Shown in pieces: positions 35,401-50,400 of a stretch of 64,000 bases of DNA. The notes under the pieces were generated by a model, which saw nothing but the letters and a program-made list of their open reading frames with translations, was not told where the DNA came from and did not search any database. Within the stretch, counting starts at the first letter, position 1; each line of letters starts with the position of its first letter. The stretch lies in assembly GCF_910592395.1 (NCBI RefSeq), contig NC_088322.1:2606001-2670000 (forward strand), written 5' to 3'. Position numbers and translations under genes: made by a program. The stretch comes from Lineus longissimus (taxonomy: Eukaryota; Nemertea; Pilidiophora; Heteronemertea; Lineidae).

Positions 35401-38400
35401 GAGTAATAGACCCATTCTCCGGAAAGCGCTAGAATTACGTAATAAAACCATCTTCTTTCCGGCAACAGAGCTTAGAGCAAGTAAGGCATGTTGAAGGGTG
35501 TAGAATGAGTTATTGCTAAACAACAATAAGAAATTGCGTCCTTTCTAGTCTACTAGGGGTTGCCTGGATTGTTGACGATAGGGCATATCAAAAATGGCGC
35601 AAGATGCGCGTTTGACTCTTCAATCGGGCTTCCCCCCCTTTTTTGATCTAGCCAGGATCAAACAACATGCCCCGCAGACACAATCGGGCCGATTGTGTGC
35701 ATGCCATCTACGAGGGAAGAAACGTCTCGTAGGTAGAAACGAGAGAATGTGGCGTGATTACTCCAACATGCAGCGGAAACGACTTCTTGAAGAGCAACTC
35801 CTCGGTAGTTAGCCCAGGAGGTGGCTAGTGCTCTAACTTCGTGCGCTGAGATGTTAGCTAGCGCACGAAGATCAGAGGAAGTCTTCAAGGTGTTGTAGGA
35901 AAGACGAATAGTCTCCACAATCCACCTTGAAATAGTGGCGGCCGCTATCTCTCGTTTATTTCCCTCCTTATAGGACAAAAACAAACGCTCTCTCCCCTGG
36001 CGGATACCGGGAGGTTTTGTCCTATTTATGTAGAACTTTAGGGCCCTGACGGGACATAAAGTTCTGTCAGGAAGATCATAAGAGATCGTTCCTGACAGAG
36101 AGGGAATAGTAACCGGGGGCCGAGAGGCGGCCGGTCCCTGGTTCTTCGCCAGAAATCCTGGTATGAAAGCCAGGATAACCTCCCCTCCCTCTCTAAAAGC
36201 CAGCTTCTTAAAAGAAAGTGCATGGAGCTCTGATCTCCGTTGGGAGGTAGCCAAGGCTACAAGAAAGACCGTTTTGAGTGTCAGATATTTCATGGATGAA
36301 ATAGACATGGGTTCAAAAGGATGCCTCATGAGCACCTTAAGGACAACAGAAAGGTCCCATTTAGGGGTGTTTTGAACCGGTCTAGGTTGCTCTAATAACA
36401 TTCCTCTGAAAAAAGGGGTTATTTGGTCCTCCCAACGAAAATCCCAGGTGCTTAAAACACGGAGGGTAGAAGCGATGGCGGACTTGTACCCTTTTATAGC
36501 CGTGACAGATAGTTGTCTTTCCGTGAATAATTCAATGAGGAAATCAACTAATCTGTATATAGAAGGAGAGATCGGATTAACTCCGTTCTCCCTGCACCAG
36601 GAAGTGAAGGTAGACCACTTTCCTTGATATACATCAAGAGTAGACCCCCTTTGAGGTGCAGACATGCGCTTGACAGCGATGTCCGAAAAGCCTCTCTGGT
36701 GGAGATGCAACTGGATAAGTTCCAGGCGTGAAACTTGAAAAATCCAGGGTTCTGGTGGTAGCATCTCCCCAGGGGGTGCCACAGGAGGTGCTTCCAAGTA
36801 GGAAGACTCCTGGGGTGGTCTATCAGGAGCTCCAGCAAGGCTGGGAACCAGGCCTGATTTGTCCAGCAAGGTGCGATGAGAGTTATTCTCACCGGGTGGC
36901 TGGTCAAGATCTTGTTCAGGACTGGTTGGATGAGAGGGAGGGGTGGAAACGCATATGCGTTCAGCCCGACCCAAGAGGCTGTAAGGCTGTCGACTTCCAG
37001 GGCCTCTTCGTCCGGAAGTGGAGAGTAATAGATGGGAAGGCGATTGTTCAGCCTGGTGGCGAACAGATCTACCTTCGGAGATTGCCAAAGGCGACAAAGG
37101 TCGTCTACAATCTCCTGATGGAGTGTCCACTCTGTCTGAACTAGCTTGTTCTGACAGGACAGGGCGTCGGCAAGGATGTTGCGATTGCCCGGTATGTGTC
37201 TGGCACATATCGATACTCCAAGGTCGGCACAAAGATGGTAAAGCTCCCAAGTTAGCTGGCAAAGAATGCCGGACTTTGTGCCTCCCTGTCTCCTGACATA
37301 TGCTACTACTGTAGAATTGTCGGAGAACAGGGTTACTCTCCGATTCTATAGGCGAAGGGAAAGAGCCCTCACGGCAAGAAGGACAGCCTTCATTTCCAAT
37401 ATATTTATTGGAAGAATGGTCTCCTCCCTTGTCCATAGACCCCTTATGGACATGTCCCCGTTGTTCAGATGTGCTCCCCACCCTAGTAGGGAAGCATCTG
37501 TGAACAGGGACACTTCTGGGGGCGGTGGAGCAAGATCTACACCGCTTTGGAGACGAGTCTCCGACTCCCAGAAGTTCTAGACGTTCTTGAGTAGGTATTG
37601 AGGTATCAATACCAACTTGTCTAATGGGTCCCTGTGGGGTTTCCATAGAGACATTAGAAACATCTGGATGGGACGCATATATAGACGGCCAAGGGGGATT
37701 TGGTCTGCTGCCAAATTCAGAAGTCCCAAAAGGCTCAAGCATCGCCTTGCGGGAGCTTGAGTCCTTCCTCTGAATTCTGCGACGAGATGAAGAATTTTCT
37801 TTATCCTGTCTAGGGGGGGCAGCATTTTCCCTATGGCCGTAAGGAACCAAACTCCAACGTAAACGAAGTCTTGGGATGGTATGAATTCTGACTTTGTTTC
37901 GTTGATAATCCAACCTGCGGAAACTACTTTTTGCTTTAGAACCTGAAGTTGTTGCAGTAGTAGTTCCCGCGATTTGCAACGGAGTAGCCAATCGTCTAGG
38001 TAGTGATGGAGCTTGAACCCCATCACGTGAAAGGGAGCGACGAAGGCTGTGACTATCATCGTAAAAATTAGGGGTGCCGATGCCAGACCGAACGGCAGGG
38101 CCCTGAATTGATACGTCTTTCCTTCGTAATGGAATCGAAGGAAGTGTTGATAGTCTGGATGGATCGGTACATGTAAGTACGCATCCGTTAAATCCATCGA
38201 TACCGCCCAATCGTTGGGCTGTATCGCCGTTGCTATAGACCTGGTGGTTTCCATCTTGAAATGAGGAACATTCAAGAAGGTGTTTAACCTGGAAAGGTCT
38301 ATGATCAGCCTCCATGTCCCTGCTTTCTTGGGAACCAAGAAAACGTGGCTGTAAAAGCCGGGGGAGCATGGATCTTGAAGGACCTGGATAGCTTGCTTCT

Positions 38401-41400
38401 CCAGTAATGTCGCGACCTCTGCTTGGAGGGCAGAGGCCTTGACTGGGTCCTTCGGTGGCTGAACTGGGGTTGGATATATGGTAGTCGGGGGGGGGTACGG
38501 TTGAAATCTAGTTTCACTCCGTACCTCAACATGTTTGGGACTGGGGACCCCTTTGGGCACCAATCGTCCCAAATGTCTGCAAATTTTTGCAGACGGCCCC
38601 GACTACCGGAGTCGGCTCCTTTTTGCGTCCGGGAGGAGAAAGGAGGGGGAGTCACTTCTTCCGGCCTGCACCCCTTGGACGAAAGGAGTGTCGGACCGGA
38701 TCCACCCTGGTTAGAGGAAGTATTTTTCCTCTTTCCAGTCCGGCGACCCTCCGCTTCCCGTCGGAAGGATCCAGCAGGAGCAGGCTGACTAGGCGGGGTA
38801 GGCCTAGGCAGGACCTGCCTGGCGTACAGGATTGAACCCGATGCCTGCTGGGGCCTCTCTATCTTTCTAGCGTTAGGTAGAGAGGTCTTGGCCCTCTGTG
38901 TCGCAGTGGGGGCATATAATTTGTCCCAATCTTTCTGTGCTTGAGCCGCCTCTTGTACAGAATCTGCGAACAGGAAAGAACCGTCCATAGGAGCGGTTCT
39001 TAAGGCCCCTTCCAGCTGGAGGGATCTGATGACATTGAGAGAGCCCAGTGCGGAGTCTCTACGGAGTAGGACGCTATTTGCTGCGGTCTTGGCGGACAGA
39101 GCAATAGCGTGCCTAATCGAATGTGACAAGGATGTCACAAGCGATTTTGTGTCATCAGATAGTGACTCATTATCTTTTAGGGATCTGGCTAGGGCCAGGT
39201 TAGTGTGCTCTGCGTAGGAGAGCACCGCTAACGTGTTTTTGGCCAGACCCTCTTGTGCTCTAAGGTCTCGGTAAGCCGAGGAGGAGGTCACCCTAGGCAC
39301 GAGTTGGTCCAGCTGTACATCGTCCTTTAATATGGAAGTCGATGCTGCAGCTGGACAGCCGGCCGAGCTGACTCGATAATAGTCAGCGCGGTACTGCCTA
39401 ACGGGAGGAAGTTGTGCCGTGAACAACTTCCCCGGTTTACACCAAGCTTCTGGTCCGACTGCCGGAAGGACAGGGATGGAAGTACGTTGGTGGGCGCCTT
39501 GTGAGTCTCTGATTGTATGCTCCAAAATTTCAGAGACTGCTACCACCGACGGGGAGGGAGGAAGGAATTCAAGTGCCCGAGTGGAGCCTTGAGAAACCTG
39601 TGGATTGGGATCCACTTCCTGTCCCCAGAGTGAAAAGGTCGGTGTTGACAAGGCTGGCAGTTCCGGCGGGGTAGGGCACAGATCCTGCGGGAGGTACGCT
39701 CTGATCAAGGATCTGAGTGTCCTCATATCCGACAAGATACTGGCCTCCTCTGGTGACAGCTCCTCCTGATTGGGGGAGCGGTAGCCTGGCTGAGAACTCT
39801 CGTTCTCAGAAAATTCCTCTAAAATAGAGGATTCGGATGGTGGGTATCCGATGGGACCAGGCGCACCAGAGGAACCGGAACCCTGCTCCAGATGGCTGAG
39901 TCTATCAGTAAGACCTGCTACCATCTGGATGAGCTGGGACAGTTGCTGTCCCGACTCGGGTTCCGGACCCGACGTGCGGCTTCTCTCAACGACGGGCGGT
40001 TGAGGCGAGGGTGAGCGCATAAGCGAACCCTGGAAGCCGTATGTACGGGCCAATGGGTCTTCCGGAAGCGGAAGATGCCCATATTCTGAACCAGAGTTCA
40101 GATGGCCTCTCTGCGTAGCTCGTTCCATGGGAACGACGCCTCTGCTACGAGGAGGGGGTGGCACTTCTGGTTGGTTCCACCCAAGAGGTTGGCCAACGTA
40201 GGAAGGTGCCTGCATTTCGAAGTCCGAAACCGGAAATGCCCGTAACTCCTTCGCCGGTATGGAGCTACCGGAAGCCCTTTTAGAAGGAGGTACGGAGGGC
40301 GGAAACGCTGTTACCAAAGACGCATGGCGTTTCGGAGGTGGCGTTATAAGGTCCGGCCCCACTCTACTGTGTCCGTGAGGACTGGGGTTATTTCGCAGTA
40401 AAGACTGAGAAAAACCCCCAGTAGAGTCTTCGGTTACTGAAAAACGGGAGCCCGCGTCAGTAACCGGAACTGCAATCGGCGGACCGGAAGCAGGGTGCTC
40501 CCGCGGGTACAAAGGGCTTGTACTCGGGGGAGCGGACGACAGAGAAACCGGAAGGTTCCCTGAGGTCCGGGGTATATTAAACCCTTGGAGACTTATTGGA
40601 TGTAAGTCTCCCTTGGGACCACAGACATTAATAATGTCAGATCCCGCATCCTTCGCAGCCGCGGCCGGAACCGGAACTCGGCTGACGGAAGGGGTGGTGG
40701 CGGGAGGTTTGGTAGACCTCCGGGTTATATGCCCGGAAACGGAACCGGAAGAGGGTTTAGGCATCTTCGCGGCCCGTTTTCCTGCCACCAGACGCATTCC
40801 TTTGTGGTGAGACAAAGGATGCCGTCGGAGGGGTACGCCATATAAAAAATGGTACCAATGACAATAAAAACACTGTGAACCCCAAGTAGGCCAGAAAGGA
40901 CGCAATAATTAATGGAAAGGAAAACATGCCTACTTGAATTAAACACTATTGCAATGGATCTGAGTCTTGTTCATTACAATAGAGCGGAGAATAGCCTACT
41001 TAACTCTACCCTACCAAGATCAAAATAATGGAGCCGGGTCGACTAAGCTAGCTAAGAAAATGTCTATAATTAAATAGACTGGACAATACTAATGCCAAGA
41101 TTAGTTTGGCGGTCTACTCCGTAGGTGAATGAACCCAAAAATCGTATAGACTTGGCTGGTTGAATTTGGTTTTAAATCGAATTCACGGCAGCTTTGAAAA
41201 AACGATGTGCTTCGTAGAAGCACAAGAGTAAAGACTGAATATGGCGGCATGAGATCGGTGCGATCTCGCGGGATCGGTCAGGGCGCCGCCTGGCGGCCGA
41301 GCTGTTAACTCAGTTCTCCCTTTAGAAAATTAAAGGGATACTCTTGTGTTTGAGCCCAAATGGAGTAACATGCAAAAGTGTTCCATAGGTAAGTTTGAAT

Positions 41401-44400
41401 GACACAAAATGGCCATTTCTTGTAAGGAAATGGGGATTTTGTGTCATTAAAACTTACCTATGGAACACTTTTGCATCGGATCCCAGCAACCTATTTGAGG
41501 TGGGAAACGAGGACTTACCTAAGGCTGAGCTGTTGTTCCATCAAGGAGGCACCACCGGCATATTAGCTAAGGAGGACCGCCAGGGGAAAGAAATGGGGAG
41601 AACCGGGGGACCGGTATTTTGATCTCGGTATTACAATCGAAATATAGAGAGTAATAGACCCATTCTCCGGAAAGCGCTAGAATTGCGTAATAAAACCATC
41701 TTCTTTCCGGCAACAGAGCTTAGAGCAAGTAAGGCATGTTCAAGGGTGTAGAATGAGTTATTGCTAAACAACAATAAGAAATTGCGTCCTTTCTAGTCTA
41801 CTAGGGGTTGCCTGGATTGTTGAAGATAGGGCATATCAAAAATGGCGCAAGATGCGCGTTTGACTCTTCAATCGGGCTCCCCCCCTCTTTTGATCTAGCC
41901 AGGATCAAACAACATGCCCCGCAGACACAATCGGGCCGATTGTGTGCATGCCATCTACGAGGGAAGAAACGTCTCGTAGGTAGAAACGAGAGAATGAGGA
42001 GTGATTACTCCAACATGCAGCGGAAACGACTTCTGGAAGAGCAACTCCTCGGTAGTTAGCCCAGGAGGTGGCTAGTGCTCTAACTTCGTGCGCTGAGATG
42101 TTAGCTAGCGCACGAAGATCAGAGGAAGTCTTCAAGGTGTTGTAGGAAAGACGAATAGTCTCCACAATCCACCTTGAAATAGTGGCGGCCGCTATCTCTC
42201 GTTTATTTCCCTCATTATAGGACAAAAACAAACGCTCTCTCCCCTGGCGGATACCGGGAAGTTTTGTCCTATTTATGTAGAACTTTAGGGCCCTGACGGG
42301 ACATAAAGTTCTGTCAGGAAGATCATAAGAGATCGTTCCTGACAGAGAGGGAATAGTAACCGGGGGCCGAGAGGCGGCCGGTCCCTGGTTCTTCGCCAGG
42401 AAGCCTGGTATGAAAGCCAGGATAACCTCCCCTCCCTCTCTAAAAGCCAGCTTCTTAAAAGAAAGTGCATGGAGCTCTGATCTCCGTTGGGCGGTAGCCA
42501 AGGCTACTAGAAAGACCGTTTTGAGTGTCAGATATTTTATGGATGAAATAGACATGGGTTCAAAAGGATGCCTCATGAGCACCTTAAGGACAACAGAAAG
42601 GTCCCATTAAGGGGTGTTGTGAACCGGTCTAGGACGCTCTAATAACATTCCTCTGAAAAGAGGGGTTATTTGGTCCTCCCAACGAAGATCCCAGGTGCTT
42701 AAAACACGGAGGGTAGAAGCGATGGCGGACTTGTACCCTTTTATAGCCGTGACAGATAGTTGTCTTTCCGTGAATAATTCAATAAAGAAATCAACTAATC
42801 TGTATATAGAGGGAGAGATCGGATTAACTCCGTTCTCCCTGCACCAGGAAGTGAAGGTAGACCACTTTCCTTGATACACATCAAGGGTAGACCCCCTTTG
42901 AGGTGCGGACATGCGCTTGACAGCGATGTCCGAAAAGCCTCTCTGGTGGAGATGCAACTGGATAAGTTCCAGGCGTGAAACTTGAAAAATCCAGGGTTCT
43001 GGTGGTAGCATCTCCCCAGGGGGTGCCACAGGAGGTGCTTCCAAGTAGGAAGACTCCTGGGGTGGTCTATCAGGAGCTCCAGCAAGGCTGGGAACCAGGC
43101 CTGATTTGGCCAGCAAGGTGCGATGAGAGTTATTCTCACCGGGTGGCTGGACAAGATCTTGTTCAGAACTGGTTGGATGAGAGGGAGGGGTGGAAACGCA
43201 TATGCGTTCAGCCCGACCCAAGAGGCTGTAAGGCTGTCGACTTCCAGGGCCTCTTCGTCCGAAGTGGAGAGTAATAGATGGGAAGGCGATTGTTCAGCCT
43301 GGTGGCGAACAGATCTACCTTCGGAGATTGCCAAAGGCGACAAAGGTCGTCTACAATCTCCTGATGGAGTGTCCACTCTGTCTGAACTAGTTTGTCCTGA
43401 CGGGACAGGGCGTCGGCAAGGATGTTGCGATTGCCCGGTATGTGTCTGGCACACATCGATACTCCAAGGTCGGCACAAAGATGGTAAAGCTCCCAAGTTA
43501 GCTGGCAAAGAATGCCGGACTTTGTGCCTCCCTGTCTCCTGACATATGCTACTACTGTAGAATTGTCGGAGAACAGGGTTACTCTCCGATTCTTCAGGTG
43601 AAGGGAAAGAGCCCTCACGGCAAGAAGGACAGCCTTCATTTCCAATATATTTATTGAAAGAATGGTCCCCTCCCTTGTCCATAGACCCCTTATGGACATG
43701 TCCCCGTTGTTCAGATGTGCTCCCCACCCTAGTAGAGAAGCATCTGTGAACAGGGACACTTCTGGGGGCGGTGGAGCAAGATCTACACCGCTTTGGAGAC
43801 GAGTCTCCGACTCCCAGAAGTTCCAGACGTTCTTGAGTAGGTATTGAGGTATCAATACCAACTTGTCTAATGGGTCCCTGTGGGGTTTCCATAGAGACAT
43901 TAGAAACATCTGGATGGGACGCATATATAGACGGCAAAGAGGGATTTGGTCTGCTGCCGAATTCAGAAGTCCCAAAAGGCTCAAGCATCGCCTTGCGGGA
44001 GCTTGAGTCCTTCCTCTGAATTCTGCGACGAGATGAATAATTTTCTTTATCCTGTCTAGGGGGGGGGGGGGGCAGCATTTTCCCTATGGCCGTAAGGAAC
44101 CGAACTCCAACGTAAACGAAGTCTTGGGATGGTATGAATTCTGACTTTGTTTCGTTGATAATCCAACCTGCGGAAACTACTTTTTGCTTTAGAACCTGAA
44201 GTTGTTGCAGTAGTAGTTCCCGCGATTTGCAACGGAGTAGCCAATCGTCTAGGTAGTGATGGAGCTTAAACCCCATCACGTGAAAGGGAGCGACGAAGGC
44301 TGTGACTATCATCGTAAAAATTAGGGGTGCCGATGCCAGACCGAACGGCAGGGCCCTGAATTGATACGTCTTTCCTTCGTAATGGAATCGAAGGAAGTGT

Positions 44401-47400
44401 TGATAGTCTGGATGGATCGGTACATGTCACAGCTGTTTCAGCTAGAATAGAAACGCAAGTTTAATCAGACGGCACCAGACGCCGCTTTTTAGGGAGGTGC
44501 TGGCATGAAGGTGTTAATTGCTACCCCAATAAACAACCCAGTTCCTCACCCCAACCGCTTAAGGATTACATAAAAGGCCTGAATCCACCCATGTATGCCC
44601 CTTAATTGTGTTAGTAGTAATTAAGATTGCATGCGTTTATTAGAACCAACTTGACCTGAACCAAGCTTTGTGTATTATATTCCGGCTGCCATCTTGGATA
44701 GGCTTGGGCCTGCACTGTGTAGTGTATAAAATATGACTTTGATGGAGTTTTTCTGTAAAAATATTGATGATTGTTTGCACCTCTATTATGTTTCAGCCCA
44801 GATACCAATTCTTCTGTAAAAAGCATTTTAATATTCTGCATATAACATAGCTTTGTATGGCTGTGATTAGATTAGGTTTGCACTCAGGCAAAGACAAATA
44901 AAAGGCATTTTAAAAGGGCCTACTTCGTTATTCGTTGTAAAGAATGGTCGTCATTTGAAAATGCCATGCCCATTACTTATGTTGTGGTATGAAAGATTGG
45001 TGCCCTGTTGTACACAAATGAGACAAATAGTCGCAAAGAACAGGTCTTAACCTATAGTATATATAGGCAGGACAAATGTGTCCTATTGTAGGCCTACCAA
45101 GATGAGACAGTTAGTTGCAAAAATTGACAGGTCACAACCTATGATATCATAGGCAGGACAACGGGTGTCTCATCCAGCTTGGGGTCTTGTAATTCCGGGA
45201 GTGAAGTTGAGACAACAGTCACCAAGGACATGTCACAACCTTTATTATCATAGGCAAGGGATGTAGTTGTCTCATCCAGCTTGAGGCCTTGTTATTCCGA
45301 GAGATGAGACAACAGTCACAGAGGACATTATATGTTACAACCTTTATTATCATAGGCAAGGGATGTAGTTGTCTCATCCCGCTTGAGGCCTTGTTATTAA
45401 GAGAGATGAGACAACAGTCACAGAGGACATTATGTCACAACCTATCTTTTATATGCAGGGGATGTAGGTGTCTCATCCAGCTTGGGGTCTTGTTATTCCG
45501 AGAGATGAGACAACAGTCACAGAGGACAACATATCAAGGCAGTACCAGTACACAAAAATTAAAAGTCATGATTTCAATGTACACAATATTATTATTATTA
45601 ATTATTCACAATATGCATTTAATTTACATTCAATAGACTCATACATTCAAAAAATAATAATACAAAGTTCACATCTTCATATTCCTTGCTATAGAAGTTT
45701 CAACTTTAACTTTCTTTTAATCAAAGTGACAGACAAATGAAGGTGCGCACTGTTCCTGTATAGTCCTCAATTTGGAAATGATGTTCATCAACTTGACTAA
45801 GAACGGTTCCAAGATAAACGTTTGAGTCCAATCTGAACAAACACGTGTCGCCGACATTGAATATACGTTTTCCTGATTTGTCAGTGGATTTCTTGGACTT
45901 CTTGCGTTTACGACCGAAATATCGCTAATGACCGCCTGCACCAACTTTCGAATCCAACCAAGCTTTTTTCTGAGGAGGGAAGTCACCATCATCATTCCTA
46001 GTCAGGTCCATTTTGAAGACGAGTATACCTGGAATTGTAAAGGCGAGTGTAAGCATAATGGCAGTGGCTAAATGGGGGAGGGGGGGGGGGGGGGGGTAAC
46101 TGGGGGTGGCTCCAACAGACACAGCTTCTATTCTAATTCAATTCTGACACTGACCAGTGTTGAATCTAGAGAAAGAAAGGAAGTATCCTACAGATGTCCA
46201 CTTTTATTTCAATGTAGATTCAAATAATATTTAATTGCAATCAAAATAGCCTCGGAACTTACCATCAGTCCAAAATCAGAGTAGTAATCACGCCTGTCTA
46301 TAATGTCGGTTGCATTTCTGGTGACACATCTTGGAGGCTGAACCTGAAATAAAGAGTAATTTATTAGAATAGAATACATGCATACAAAGCCTACGGGAAT
46401 ACAGTATAATGATTTCAATCATCTGTTTGTGAATACATAGATGAAGGGAAACATCGCTTAACTTACCACTTATCTTGTTCACTGCCGGATCAATGATGTC
46501 GACGTACTGGGCCTATATACATGTAGCCTCTCGAATCAACTAAAGCATCACATCAGCCGGATTAAGTCGAGAAGTTATCTGCAGTACACACCATGCAACC
46601 AGCTGAAATTAAAGAAAAAGGCATTTTAGTAACTGAAGGAATGTTTACCAGTCAACAAAAGGCACTGTTTTGGCATCACCCTGTACAAAAATACCACAAC
46701 AAACTGGAATGTGGGTCAATGGGCGAGTTCATTTTGCTAACAGGTGGATAATATACCAAGAACTTTTCTATATTTGGCGAATTCTTAAGGCTATATTCAT
46801 CAATTACATCTGTAAAGATATTTTCAACATAAACTATGGTATATGCTAACTCATGGCTTGTTCATAAGCACGATCATGACTTATTATTGTACTATTACCC
46901 ATGCTGTACCCCTTTCACCAAAATAGACCCGACCATCGAACTTCAAAACTCAACTATTTTTAGACACTTGTTTTTCAAATGCATTTTCTGCATGAATAGA
47001 CAGCAAACTAACATAAAATAGATATATATATTTTAAAAGTAAAGATTTAAATGAATACTGGAAGTAACTCGTTTTGCTAAATAACGATCAAGGGAATTCG
47101 ATGTTGTACGATGAACTTGGCACCCCATCTCAATCTCCGTCTGCAAGTCGGCCATTTTGAATTTGAGCAGATCAAAGTTTGAGAAATTTCAGAATAAACG
47201 CACGATTCTGTACGAAACTGAAATGAGTTATGCAAAACAGCCAGGGTATTTATGATATATGATATTATGCCTACCCGGCTATCTAGTCTTGAAGAATTCC
47301 GAAATCTGTAACTTGTCGAAAAATCGATAAAAAACATGGAAATCGCCACTGTTTCGTTAATTTTGGTCTAAATTTCATGAAATTTTCAAGCCGGGTGAAT

Positions 47401-50400
47401 GGTCATGTGACACAACTTATGAGCCAATGAAAACCGTCGTATCTAATTCGAGCATGTGTACAGAAGCGCGCTGATGTTTGAACGATGCCAATGCATTAAC
47501 CCTTTGGCTGAATGGGTATTGCGATAATGTGTGAGATGTGTATTGGCGACAATGGGTGATTTCAAAGTTGGTTTTGGTTTTAGTGTTGGGTGTTAGTGTC
47601 AGTTTTATTCTTAATTTCTACCCCTAAAAACCTATGTCTGGATAAGACCAATTCGAGGTTTTAGTTTAACACCAACACCTGGTTTTATCTAAACACCTAA
47701 AACCTGGGCTGAAACTAAGAAGAGGTTTTATTCTGCAGGTAAAACTAACACCAAGATGGACAGAGATAAAACCTTGGAAAAACCAAACTTGCATGTTGTT
47801 GTCGTTGTTACTGTTGTTTCCCTATTGTAACCGCTTCCGATCTTGCCTGACAAGAATTGTAGCAGACGCTTCAAATAAAAATTGTCAACATTGAAAACAT
47901 TTGTCAGAAATACAAATTTTATCGATTTCAAGGAGATTTTTAAGGTGAGTTTTCATTTATTGTTGTCATACATTCCTATAGCCATAATATGATTGGATTG
48001 TGGCTTGATTACATGGGGTGATTTGACAAAATGGGCCACTTTGTACTGGCAACATTTCAAACTCATGGCATGATTACTACTAACTAGTAGCCCACTAGGC
48101 TGGCAATGTCATCACGACCGGAGTATCATGTCATTCATGAGTATAGAGGACCAGGTGGTCGGTGGGGGCATGTCTAGCCAGGGATCGTAGGCCAAGAAGC
48201 CCCTGTACATGTCCAGGAGTAGGATGGGACGAGGATACTCAAAGGGCCATGTTTAGGAACATCCTGGATGGAGGCTTGGGGGGGGAGAGGTTTCTGACAT
48301 TTGACTTTGAGGGCCAATTTTTGGTGACTTTAAGGCTGTCAAGTGCCGAGTGCCGAGACTGCTCATTTGAAGGCATCTCTGTCTGTGGTCGATTCTGCCT
48401 CTCATTTTCACAACACTCGGTCAATATTTTATTTTTGATAAGTGGGGGGGGGGGGGGGGGGGCGCGATGGCAATTCAAACGTTTGGCCTGATTATTGTCC
48501 GGGTGGGGCAATGACCAAATATGGTGTCCCCTTTGTACTGGAAGGTTGGTTAGGCCTAGGCCTGATCCTGCCATAAAGCAGACAATAGGTTCACGCAGGA
48601 ATAATTACAATTAATTACTAGGCCCTATATATTTTTTTATGTTTGTGTTGCATGTGGATGTCAAGGATGAGGAGAGGGACTAATTCGTTATTGGCTTAAG
48701 GGCCTGAAGTTGAGGGGGTTGGCCTATCAATTGATACCAATAAATTATTATGCATTTTGGCACCTGAAAGGTATTTTTGTTTTGGGCCTAAATATCTGTT
48801 TTCCATTTCACTTCAGAATGTCAGGATTGAAACCGAAGAGGTTCACGTGGACCCAAGAATCAAGGGAGCGTGCATTGAATCTGCTGATTGAAAAACACAG
48901 AATATATTTAGCAATGAAGAAACAGGGGAAGACGGTCGAATTTTATGACATAATTGGTCGTGTCCTGGGAACAGAAGGCTCCTCGATCTCAAACTTCCTC
49001 AAGAACACTGGGACTGACTTTCGTACAGTAACGAGGAAGAATGCCATTTCTGGCATCGGAACCGACAGTGAACCAGAACTGAAAGGCTCAACATCCTTTT
49101 ATAAGCTATATGAAGAATTCAATGAGTTGTATTTTCCTGCCGGAGGGGCAATAAAACCAAACTGCATTGTTACACCATCAAATATCATTCGTTTGAAGTC
49201 CAAAACGTCTGATGGGCCTGCAGCCCTTGGCAGGCTTATGTTTGAAGACGATGACAATGATAATTTGGGGGCAGCAGGAGACTTTGATTATGAACAGGTT
49301 GATTTCAAACATAGTCCCGATCACAGTGATGATGCAAGTGTTCAACGCGCTAACTCTCCTAAGCCTTCAACTTCAACTACATGTAGCTCAAAACGTAAAG
49401 CCAGCGCACGGCAGGTGGCACCAGGCACAATGAAGCAGCAGAAAGTTGAGCAGGAGTTCCTCAACACCTCATCTACGTTCCAGTCGAAGTATCTTAAACT
49501 TGTGGAACAGCAGAACGCTATCCTGGCGGATATTGCAGAGGAGCTCTCACTATTCCGCAAGGGATACTATGTTGCAGAGAATATAGTCGCCCGCGTAGTT
49601 GGAGAGGAATCCGCCGAGGATAAGCCTACTAGTAATGATCAGCAGCCTCCATCGCCATAAACTACATAGACTCATAAAGGATGAAAATATAGAACTAAGC
49701 GGAATCATAGTAATATCAAACGTTTTTATTAGTTGAGTTTACATGAACGATATCCCCAAATTATTTCTTTAGAGTGGTATATAAAGAGATTTAAAAAAAT
49801 TAAATTAGCCCATTAATTGCTTCAAATCCCTAGGACTTGAATTCATCATCTTCTCATTGACATTGTTACTTTTGTACTCCATTTGTACATCATTGTTGAT
49901 CACGTTATTGTTAATTTATTTCATCTGTCAATTTGTACAAATATTCGAAGTTGATCACATCTAACATGTTTAATTATGGCGCTTAGGTATTCAGGTCCAT
50001 GGTTTCAAAAAGCATTGTTTCTGTTGAGAAAAAGTTTTTGTTTTTTCACATCACAATCAGTCATCACAGGAAATTTGTAAAATGGTTGTGGAGTGCACAA
50101 ATACTAATGGTGCACTTAGCAGCAAAAAGGGGACCTCCTTTTGCTGCATATCTATTTTCCTTGTGTTGGTCCATTCGCCATTTCAGCTCTGTGGCTCCAA
50201 TGCTTCTTTCGACAATCTGCCTCAGCCTGGTGCAATGGCCATTGAATGCTTGCTGCTCGCGAGTAAGATTCCTTCCGGTGAACGTAGTTGTGACTCGTGG
50301 ATGGAGATTGCGATACGCTGGATCACCAAGGACAACCACATCATCTGGTAACCCATCAAGATAATCCATGAATTCATGAGACCATTCAATGGCGGTCTTA

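Larger units (their letters stand above)
35160..41444 (-). mobile_element. DIRS-type retrotransposon, copy A
   Basis: Minus-strand order: Gag-like, reverse transcriptase, RNase H, tyrosine recombinase. The ends are inverted: gatgcaaaagtgttccatag then gtaagtttgaatgacacaaaatg at the right, and its complement at the left (35180-35230). Both ends run into a palindrome (acaaaatggccatttc...). A tyrosine recombinase in place of an integrase and inverted termini define DIRS-like elements. Confidence 0.9.

Noticed and set aside
36763-38369. The upstream 530 residues of the 35658-38369 frame
   Set aside because: This part is RT/RNase H sequence read in another frame; only the C-terminal part is the recombinase.
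48162-48574. 109-111 residue frames around the 19-G run
   Set aside because: They depend on poly-G/poly-C translation and have no domain; they lie in the 5' part of the Harbinger-like element.
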